Shown: piece after piece, positions 5,836-11,472 of the stretch
Position numbering within the stretch: the first letter of the stretch is position 1
Layout of the letters: each line of letters opens with the position of its first letter
From: an uncultured Ruminococcus sp.
Lineage (GTDB): Bacteria; Bacillota; Clostridia; Oscillospirales; CAG-272
Direction of reading: 5' to 3'
NCBI GenBank assembly: GCA_902766575.1
Contig: CACXED010000099.1
Coordinates: forward strand, 1 to 11,472
DNA: 11,472 bases
The notes under the pieces: generated by a model
What the model was told of the DNA's origin: nothing
The model's database searches: none
What the model saw: only the letters and a program-made list of their open reading frames with translations
Position numbers and translations under genes: made by a program

Positions 5836-6644
5836 TGGAACTTACCGCATACACCCTCGCGTCGAGCTCAAAGGGCAACTCGGTCTGGATCAAGTTCGGG
5901 AGCGACGAGCTGCTCATCGACGCGGGCATAAGCTGCCGGAGGATCGAATCCGCGCTGCGGCAGCTCGACGACGCTCCGCCGCTCTCAAATGTCGGAGCGG
6001 TGCTTGTGACCCACGAGCACTCGGATCACGTCGCCGGTCTTCCGACTTTGGCTAAAAAATATCATATCCCGATACATATGACCGAGGACTCTGCCCGGGC
6101 GATGCTCTCCTCGCAGAAATATCTGCCAACCGCCGATTTCATCACCGTCCACCCGCGAACCTTTGAGATAAAGGTCGGAGAGATAACCGTCCGCTCCTTT
6201 GCTACGCCGCACGACAGCGCTTCGAGCGTCGGATATCTCGTCTCGGCGGGCGGAAGGACGATAGCCATAGCTACCGATATTGGTCATATCAGCGACACTA
6301 TCGAAAACGCGCTGACCGGCGCGGACAGTGTGATTTTAGAGTCGAATCACGACGTGAATATGCTGCTCTCCGGCTCCTATCCCTACGAGCTGAAGCGGAG
6401 GATACTCTCCGACCGGGGACATCTCTCAAACGAGAACGCCGCCGAGTTCGCAAGAAGGCTCGCCGGGTCGGGGACGAGACAGATAGTACTCGCGCATCTC
6501 TCGCCCGAGAACAATATTCCCGAGCTGGCGCTGACGACGGCAAAGCTGAAGCTCGCCGGAACCGGCTGCGGGATTTCGGTCGCAAAAGCCGACGCGCCGA
6601 CGCTCGTCTGCGGCTCGCCGGTTTCGGAGGAGGTCGGAGCTTGA
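5835..6644 (+). CDS. walJ: WalJ/YycJ-type metallo-beta-lactamase-fold hydrolase
   Basis: The 269-residue protein opens like the YycJ/WalJ family: TLASSSKGNSVWI (7-19), then LLIDAG (26-31). It carries the metal-binding signature THEHSDH (59-65: His60, His62, Asp64, His65). Further likely ligands are His126 in TPHDSAS, Asp148 in ATDIGH, ESNHD (159-163), and a C-terminal His in GHLSNENA (His186) or AHLSPEN (His201). Members of this family are two-metal phosphodiesterases, and WalJ is regarded as a 5'-to-3' DNA exonuclease, named from its place in the walRK operon of Bacillus. Here no walRK is adjacent, but rlmH follows directly, echoing the Bacillus yycJ-rlmH neighbourhood. There is no clear ribosome binding site, and the start overlaps the upstream stop, so translation is probably coupled. 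Confidence 0.88.
   Translation: MELTAYTLASSSKGNSVWIKFGSDELLIDAGISCRRIESALRQLDDAPPLSNVGAVLVTHEHSDHVAGLPTLAKKYHIPIHMTEDSARAMLSSQKYLPTADFITVHPRTFEIKVGEITVRSFATPHDSASSVGYLVSAGGRTIAIATDIGHISDTIENALTGADSVILESNHDVNMLLSGSYPYELKRRILSDRGHLSNENAAEFARRLAGSGTRQIVLAHLSPENNIPELALTTAKLKLAGTGCGISVAKADAPTLVCGSPVSEEVGA
6626..6634 (+). promoter_or_regulatory. Strong ribosome binding site for the TTG start of rlmH
   Basis: GGAGGAGGT lies within the walJ coding sequence, six bases before TTG 6641. It compensates for the poor start codon and fixes the start, because the encoded N terminus matches the family and no ATG or GTG is nearby. Confidence 0.75.
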
Positions 6645-7123
6645 TAAGAGTTACAATTATTTTCGTCGGGACGATAAAGGAACGCTATCTCTCCGACGCG
6701 GTCGCCGAGTACGAAAAGCGGCTCTCGGCTTACTGCACGCTCAACGATATCTGCATCAAAGACGAAAAGCTCCCCGAGCGCGCGTCGGACGCAGAGATCT
6801 CCGCCGCTCTGAAGCGCGAGGGCGAGCGGATCATCGCCGCGATCCCTCCCCGCGCCTACACGATCGCCCTCTGCGTCGAGGGAAAGCAGATGCCCAGCGA
6901 GAAGTTCTCAAAGACTCTCGCGTCGCTCGGCGGGGAAGGGTACTCGGATATCTGCTTTATAATCGGCGGCTCGGACGGGCTGTCGGACGAGGTCAAGGGA
7001 AAGGCAAAGCTGCGGCTCTCGATCTCTGAAATGACCTTTCCGCACCAGCTGATGCGGGTCATCCTGCTCGAGCAGCTCTACCGGGCGTTCAACATCGCCG
7101 CGGGCGGAAAATACCATAAATAA
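6641..7123 (+). CDS. rlmH: 23S rRNA pseudouridine-1915 N3-methyltransferase
   Basis: RlmH is a small SPOUT-fold, SAM-dependent methyltransferase. It acts as a dimer on assembled 70S ribosomes and methylates pseudouridine 1915 in helix 69 of 23S rRNA. The 160 residues match the family's length. Recognisable parts are the N-terminal VTIIFVGTIKERY (4-16), the SAM-binding FIIGGSDG (106-113), the trefoil-knot segment LSISEMTFPHQLMRVILLEQLYRA (126-149) and the invariant C-terminal YHK (158-160). It uses a TTG start overlapping the walJ stop (TTGA) behind a very strong ribosome binding site. The WG-repeat gene follows after 11 bases. Confidence 0.97.
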   Translation: MIRVTIIFVGTIKERYLSDAVAEYEKRLSAYCTLNDICIKDEKLPERASDAEISAALKREGERIIAAIPPRAYTIALCVEGKQMPSEKFSKTLASLGGEGYSDICFIIGGSDGLSDEVKGKAKLRLSISEMTFPHQLMRVILLEQLYRAFNIAAGGKYHK

Positions 7124-7134
7124 AGGAAAAATCC

Positions 7135-8706
7135 ATGAAGCTATTCAAAAAGATAGCGGTCAGAGTCGTTCCGGTCGGACTTTTGGTCTTCTCGGCCGCC
7201 GCTCTGACCGCCTACCAGCGCGGAGTTTTTGATATAACCTTTATCGAGCGCCCGGCCGAGTCTGCGGAAACTGCCGATACTCTGCCGCCCGAGACCTCCG
7301 CGCCTGTTCCCGCCGACGCCTCATCCGGGCTTTCCGACGCCGACGGTACCGACAGCTCCGAAACTGTTGAAACTGGTGAAACCGGCTCGGATATCCCGGC
7401 GACCGACGGCGTAACCGACTTTCTCAACAGTCTCGGCTCGACGGCGACGGCGCTCTCGGGCGGATGGGAGGTCACGGACGAGGTCTTTTCAAGCCGGATG
7501 AAGCTGACGCTGCTCGACCCGGCGGTCGCGGTCGGAAGCCCGTTCTCGCTCAGAAGCAAGGAGTCGGTCGAGTACACCCGCGTTCCCAATGAGAAATACG
7601 GCGGCTACACCACCGAGAGCTCGTCGGTCTATGTTGAGCGCCCGCTGGTCGAGGTCTATATGGATTATATCCTCGTAGACAACGGCTCGACCGTCGCGCT
7701 GCTCAACCGCGAGGGAAATATCCTCGACGGCAGCTTTGACGTTGAGTATTATGTCCCCGCCTACACGCGCAATTCGGACGATATCGCGCAGTTCAGAGTC
7801 ACTGTCCCGGCAAAGTCCAAATACGGCTCCGAAACCTACAAATACTATATGTTCGACGGGGACGGCGATTTTATCGAGAGCGGCTACAACGACGCCGCCG
7901 AGAACCGCGGGCTCTATTTCAACTACCCGAGCTATTTCGGAAAGTCCGACTCGACCTACAGAAGAAGCTGGCGCGACGGCGCTTTCGGCTTTGCGAACGG
8001 CAATTCGGGCGTGATTTCGGGCTATCGCTACGACAGCGCCTTTGAGTTCAGCGAGGGGCTCGCCGCGACCGAGAAGCTCGACGAGGTGCTCGGTCAGGAT
8101 GTGCTGTCCTATGTGGACACGCGCTGGCAGAATAAAATCACCGGCTCGGCTTCGAGCTGGAATCATGGACCCTACTACAATCTCTCGGGACGGAGAGTTT
8201 CGTCGGTCTACCGTATGCCCGACACCCGCGGAGTCGAGTCGCTCGGCTTCATTTACTTCGACCACGGGCTCTGCCGGATAAGACGTCAGGAGTACGACTA
8301 CTATCACACCTACGACTCGCTCGCCTACAACTACGCCGGGCATCACTATATCCTCTGCTGCACCGACGAGGATCTCGTCATGCGCATCGACGGAACGCTC
8401 TGGGACGTGCCGGGCGGATTTACGGTCAAGGCTTACTCGGACGGGGTCTTCCTGCTTGAAAAGGATGGGCTCTGCGGCTTCATGGACTACACCGGTAAAT
8501 GGATAGCTCAGCCGGTCTACGACTACGCCGAGCCCTTCTGCGAGGGTCTTGCGGTTATCGGCTCGGAGGGGAAGCGCGGAATGATCGACACGTCGGGAAA
8601 TACTGTCGTTCCGACAGTTTTCGACTATATCCAGTCCTGCTCGGGCGGAATTATCGCCGTCTGGGACGAGGCTAACGGCTGGAATATCCTAAGCAAGGTA
8701 AAATAA
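7135..8706 (+). CDS. Membrane-anchored WG-repeat protein
   Basis: The 523-residue protein has a basic N terminus (MKLFKK) and one hydrophobic helix at about 8-26. It lacks a clear signal-peptidase or lipobox site, so it is probably anchored with the rest outside the cell. A low-complexity linker rich in Ser, Thr, Glu, Pro and Ala covers about 38-95. The remainder contains WG-type beta repeats. The clearest are EKDGLCGFMDYTGKWIAQPV (about 442-461) with YAEPFCEGLAV, and KRGMIDTSGNTVVPTVFDY (about 480-498). A degenerate copy is DGAFGFANGNSG then FEFSEGLA (about 280-312), with a weaker one near 176-195. Such repeats are thought to mediate binding and have no known catalysis. The ligand is unknown. 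It has a good AAAGGA site and is packed between rlmH and mnmG, an unusual position for a surface protein. Confidence 0.85.
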   Translation: MKLFKKIAVRVVPVGLLVFSAAALTAYQRGVFDITFIERPAESAETADTLPPETSAPVPADASSGLSDADGTDSSETVETGETGSDIPATDGVTDFLNSLGSTATALSGGWEVTDEVFSSRMKLTLLDPAVAVGSPFSLRSKESVEYTRVPNEKYGGYTTESSSVYVERPLVEVYMDYILVDNGSTVALLNREGNILDGSFDVEYYVPAYTRNSDDIAQFRVTVPAKSKYGSETYKYYMFDGDGDFIESGYNDAAENRGLYFNYPSYFGKSDSTYRRSWRDGAFGFANGNSGVISGYRYDSAFEFSEGLAATEKLDEVLGQDVLSYVDTRWQNKITGSASSWNHGPYYNLSGRRVSSVYRMPDTRGVESLGFIYFDHGLCRIRRQEYDYYHTYDSLAYNYAGHHYILCCTDEDLVMRIDGTLWDVPGGFTVKAYSDGVFLLEKDGLCGFMDYTGKWIAQPVYDYAEPFCEGLAVIGSEGKRGMIDTSGNTVVPTVFDYIQSCSGGIIAVWDEANGWNILSKVK

Positions 8707-8719
8707 GGTCATTGTCAAA

Positions 8720-10612
8720 ATGGAAAAGATCAGGGAATACGACGCGGGAGAGGTCGACGTCGCCGTCGTCGGAGCGGGTCACGCCGGAATCGAGGCGGCG
8801 CTCGCTTCGGCGAGGCTCGGGCTTACTACCGCGCTTTTTACGATAAATCTCGACGCGGTGGGCAATATGCCCTGCAATCCGTCGATCGGCGGAACCGGAA
8901 AGGGGCATCTCGTCTACGAGATCGACGCGCTCGGCGGTGAAATGGGCAGAGCCGCCGACAAGGTCATGCTCCAGAGCCGGGTGCTCAATCTCGGCAAGGG
9001 AGCCGCCGTCCACTCGAAGCGGATTCAGGCCGACCGCCAGAAATACCGCACTTTAATGAAAAAGACTCTCGAAACAACGCCGAACCTCAGTCTCATTCAG
9101 GCTGAGATCGCGGATATCCACATCTCTGTGGAAAACGGCGAGCGGAGAGTCGAGTCGGTCGTCACAAAGCTCGGCGCGCGCTGGAAATGCAGAGCCGCGA
9201 TAATCTGCTCGGGAACTTATCTCAACGGCAGAGTCATCGTCGGAGAGGTCGCTTACTCCTCCGGGCCGGACGGTATGCTCCCGGCGACCGAGCTGTCGAA
9301 TGCGCTTCTGCGCGAGGGAATAGAGCTGATGCGCTTCAAGACCGGAACTCCCGCGAGAGTTCACCGCGAGTCTATCGACTTCTCGGGACTGGAGCTTCAG
9401 CCCGGCGACCGGGAGGTAGACCCTTTCTCGGTCGACTCAGACCGGGACGAGCTGAACTCGAGAGAGCAGATCCCCTGTCACATCGTCTACACGACCAAAG
9501 AGACGCACGAGATAATCCGCGCGAATATGTCGCGCTCGCCGCTCTATTCGGGCATGATCGAGGGAGTCGGGCCGCGCTACTGTCCGTCGATTGAGGACAA
9601 GGTCGTGCGCTTTGCCGACAAGGAGCGGCACCAGCTATTTATCGAGCCGATGGGCTTGGACACCGAGGAGATGTACATTCAGGGCTTCTCGACCAGTCTG
9701 CCCGAGGAGGTTCAGGTGCAGATGCTCCGCAGTCTCCCCGGCTTTGAGCACGCGAAGATGATGCGCACCGCCTACGCCATCGAGTACGACTGCGCCGATC
9801 CGACGCAGCTCAGACCGACGCTCGAGTTCAAGGCTATAAAGGGGCTCTACGGAGCCGGGCAGTTCAACGGCACGTCGGGCTACGAGGAAGCCGCCGCTCA
9901 GGGGCTCGTCGCCGGGATAAACGCCGCGCTCGCCGTCAAGGGCGAGGAGCCGATGATCCTCACCCGCCAGTCGTCCTACATCGGCACGCTGATCGACGAT
10001 CTCGTCACAAAAGGCACAAAGGAGCCCTACCGGATCATGACTTCCCGCTCGGAATACCGGCTGCTGCTGCGTCAGGACAACGCCGCCGAGCGTCTGACGC
10101 CGATCGGTCGCCGGGTCGGGCTGATCAGCGACGACCGCTGGCAGCGCTTTGAAGCCGAACAGTCCGAGGTCGCAGCCGAGCTCGCGCGCGTCGAGGGGCT
10201 GACTGTCGCTCCGTCGCCCGAGCTGTCGAAGATACTCGCGGAGAATAGCTCCGCCGAGGTCACATCGGGCGTTAAGCTCGCCGAGCTGATACGCCGTCCC
10301 GAGCTGTCCTACGAAAAGCTGGCTCCGGTCGATCCCCATCGCCCCGAGCTGTCCCATCGCGTCCGCGAGCAGGACGAGGTCAAGATCAAGTACGCCGGCT
10401 ACATCAAGCGTCAGCTCGCCGAGGTCGCGCGGACTGAAAAACTGGAGTCCAAGCGCCTGCCGGCGCCGTTCGACTACTCGACGGTGAAGGGAATACGCCT
10501 TGAAGCGGCGCAGAAGCTCAACAAGCTCCAGCCCGAGAGCATCGGTCAGGCGTCGCGGATAAGCGGCGTTTCGCCCGCCGACATCTCGGTGCTGCTGATA
10601 TTCTTCGGTTAA
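8720..10612 (+). CDS. mnmG: tRNA uridine-5-carboxymethylaminomethyl modification enzyme MnmG (GidA)
   Basis: MnmG is a cytosolic FAD enzyme that, with the GTPase MnmE, installs the (carboxymethyl)aminomethyl group on wobble uridine 34 of certain tRNAs, using methylene-tetrahydrofolate. The 630 residues are full length. Motifs are the FAD-binding GAGHAG (18-23), CNPSIGGTGKGHLV (52-65) with Cys52, KTGTPARV (207-214), PRYCPSIEDKVVRF (285-298) with Cys288, and GAGQFNGTSGYEEAAAQGL (378-396). The two cysteines correspond to the conserved pair in E. coli MnmG. The C terminus (ASRISGVSPADISVLLIFF) is the expected MnmE-interaction end. The start has AAGGT at 8705-8709, ten bases upstream. MnmE is not beside it, unlike the classic mnmE-mnmG-rsmG order; the WG-repeat gene takes that place. 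Nine bases separate it from rsmG. Confidence 0.98.
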   Translation: MEKIREYDAGEVDVAVVGAGHAGIEAALASARLGLTTALFTINLDAVGNMPCNPSIGGTGKGHLVYEIDALGGEMGRAADKVMLQSRVLNLGKGAAVHSKRIQADRQKYRTLMKKTLETTPNLSLIQAEIADIHISVENGERRVESVVTKLGARWKCRAAIICSGTYLNGRVIVGEVAYSSGPDGMLPATELSNALLREGIELMRFKTGTPARVHRESIDFSGLELQPGDREVDPFSVDSDRDELNSREQIPCHIVYTTKETHEIIRANMSRSPLYSGMIEGVGPRYCPSIEDKVVRFADKERHQLFIEPMGLDTEEMYIQGFSTSLPEEVQVQMLRSLPGFEHAKMMRTAYAIEYDCADPTQLRPTLEFKAIKGLYGAGQFNGTSGYEEAAAQGLVAGINAALAVKGEEPMILTRQSSYIGTLIDDLVTKGTKEPYRIMTSRSEYRLLLRQDNAAERLTPIGRRVGLISDDRWQRFEAEQSEVAAELARVEGLTVAPSPELSKILAENSSAEVTSGVKLAELIRRPELSYEKLAPVDPHRPELSHRVREQDEVKIKYAGYIKRQLAEVARTEKLESKRLPAPFDYSTVKGIRLEAAQKLNKLQPESIGQASRISGVSPADISVLLIFFG

Positions 10613-10621
10613 GGAGGGCTT

Positions 10622-11347
10622 ATGAACTCTTTTAGCGAAAGATTCAAGGAGATCATGCGCGCGAACTCGCTCGGTGAGTTTGCCGACGATCAGCTCGCCG
10701 GGCGCTTTGAGCGGCTGACTTCGCGTATGCTCGAGGTCAACGAGCACATGAACCTCACCGCGATAACCGACGCCGACGGCGTGATTCTCAAGCACTACGC
10801 CGACTCGCTCGTCCTCGCCGGGCTGATTCCCGAGGGAGCGACAGTCATAGACGTGGGCTGCGGAGCGGGCTTTCCGTCGCTGCCGCTGGCTATCGCGCGT
10901 CCCGATCTGAAAATCACCGCCCTCGACTCGACGGCAAAGCGGATAAGATACATCGCCGAGACCGCGGAAATACTCGGGCTTACAAATATTTCCGTACTCG
11001 CCGCTCGAGCCGAGGAAGCCGCGAGAAAGCCTGAACTTCGCGAACGCTTCGACATTTCCTGCGCCAGAGCCGTCGCGAGACTCAACGCGCTGTCCGAGCT
11101 CTGCCTGCCCTTTGTAAAGGTGGGCGGCAGCTTCGCGGCTCTCAAGGGCAGGGCTGACGGCGAGGTTGCCGAGGCTCGCTCCGCTCTCGGAAAGCTCGGC
11201 GGCAGACTTATTTCGGAAAAATCCTACTCGATCTCGCTTCCCGGCGGAGAGGAAAACCCGCGAACGCTCGTCGTTGTGGAGAAAATTTCCCGCACGCCCG
11301 AAAACTATCCGCGCAGTTGGTCACAAATCCTGAAAAAGCCGCTCTGA
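10622..11347 (+). CDS. rsmG: 16S rRNA (guanine-527-N7)-methyltransferase RsmG (GidB)
   Basis: RsmG transfers a methyl group from SAM to N7 of G527 in the 530 loop of 16S rRNA. In other bacteria its loss gives low-level streptomycin resistance. The 241 residues match the family length. Visible motifs are MNLTAI (43-48), KHYADSL (57-63), the SAM-binding DVGCGAGFP (77-85), the acidic end of the next strand (ALDS, 100-103), SCARAVA (146-152) and LPFVKVGG (162-169). The C-terminal YPRSWSQILKKPL is a variant of the usual YPR...KKPL tail. A perfect AAGGAGG at 10611-10617 overlaps the mnmG stop, four bases before ATG 10622, which is rather short spacing. The final codons and stop lie inside the terminator hairpin. 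Confidence 0.97.
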   Translation: MNSFSERFKEIMRANSLGEFADDQLAGRFERLTSRMLEVNEHMNLTAITDADGVILKHYADSLVLAGLIPEGATVIDVGCGAGFPSLPLAIARPDLKITALDSTAKRIRYIAETAEILGLTNISVLAARAEEAARKPELRERFDISCARAVARLNALSELCLPFVKVGGSFAALKGRADGEVAEARSALGKLGGRLISEKSYSISLPGGEENPRTLVVVEKISRTPENYPRSWSQILKKPL

Positions 11348-11359
11348 GCGGCTTTTTTT
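11333..11359 (+). terminator. Intrinsic terminator overlapping the rsmG stop codon
   Basis: AAAAAGCCGCT (11333-11343) pairs perfectly with AGCGGCTTTTT (11347-11357) around a three-base CTG loop, followed by a seven-T run ending at 11359. The rsmG stop TGA at 11345-11347 falls in the loop. The reverse strand also gives a stem followed by Ts, so it may work in both directions and insulate a convergent gene on the right. It is the only clear terminator in the window and marks the end of the ten-gene run. Confidence 0.92.
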
Positions 11360-11472
11360 GAGCCTCGGAACGGCTGAATTTATTATTTCCCATAGCTTTA
11401 CCGGAATTTCGCTCCTTTATCGACGGCAGCGGTTATTTTTCTCTACCGACTTTTCAACACGCTTTGCGGGGA
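11360..11472. other. Intergenic end of window, no gene seen
   Basis: After the terminator the sequence becomes moderately AT-rich. I see no full promoter, RNA gene or supported reading frame. A minus-strand frame starting at 11393 would run back through the terminator into rsmG and lacks a properly spaced ribosome binding site. One CGGTTAT copy at 11430-11436 repeats a motif found in the left intergenic region. Confidence 0.6.

Noticed and set aside
7360..7385. GTGAAAC half-site in the WG-repeat gene considered as a second parS
   Set aside because: Only one half of the palindrome is present; the partner half is missing, so ParB nucleation is not expected.
9635..10795. 386-codon open frame on the minus strand opposite mnmG and rsmG
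   Set aside because: It spans two well-supported genes on the other strand, shows no domain, and is explained by their codon usage.
11208..11393. 61-codon minus-strand frame at the right edge
   Set aside because: It reads through the terminator and into rsmG. The nearest AGGAG-like site is about 18 bases from its start, too far to be convincing.

Overview
The window reads as a chromosomal, replication-origin-proximal segment of a fairly GC-rich Firmicute. A Clostridia/Oscillospiraceae-like organism is most likely, but this is inference from gene families and style rather than a database match. The signs are strong AGGAGG-type ribosome binding sites, dense GC-rich genes beside an AT-rich intergenic region, a WG-repeat anchored protein, a WalJ-RlmH pair and an MnmG-RsmG pair (both origin-proximal in Bacillus-type genomes), and a perfect ParB-binding centromere site (parS) inside cinA.

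Layout. Positions 1-500 hold no convincing gene. This stretch carries two good leftward (minus-strand) promoters at 404-432 and 86-115, serving something beyond the left edge, and between them a tract rich in small inverted repeats that may be a long leader or a small RNA. A rightward promoter at about 502-530 then begins a run of ten co-directional genes: glyA (serine hydroxymethyltransferase), a LysR-type regulator, cinA, a galactokinase-like GHMP kinase, a 159-aa three-helix membrane protein of unknown function, a WalJ-type metallo-beta-lactamase-fold nuclease, rlmH, a membrane-anchored WG-repeat protein, mnmG and rsmG. Gaps are at most about 31 bases, and three junctions overlap (cinA/galK, membrane protein/walJ, walJ/rlmH). 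I see no internal terminator. The run ends at a strong intrinsic terminator whose hairpin contains the rsmG stop codon. The last 113 bases show no supported gene.

How the genes fit together. Three proteins modify the translation apparatus: RlmH (23S rRNA pseudouridine methylation), MnmG (tRNA wobble uridine modification) and RsmG (16S rRNA m7G). GlyA supplies one-carbon units on tetrahydrofolate, and MnmG-type chemistry uses methylene-tetrahydrofolate, so a shared one-carbon/translation theme is plausible. CinA (nucleotide salvage/repair) and WalJ (DNA exonuclease family) are housekeeping genes. The kinase, the LysR regulator, the membrane protein and the WG-repeat protein are the lineage-specific additions.

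I found no defence system, mobile element, CRISPR array or rRNA/tRNA gene. The most notable item is the consensus parS site embedded in the cinA reading frame and extended into a 32-base perfect palindrome. Next are the promoter-driven, hairpin-rich intergenic tract at 120-400 and a Glu-to-Asn change in the sugar pocket of the galactokinase-like protein.
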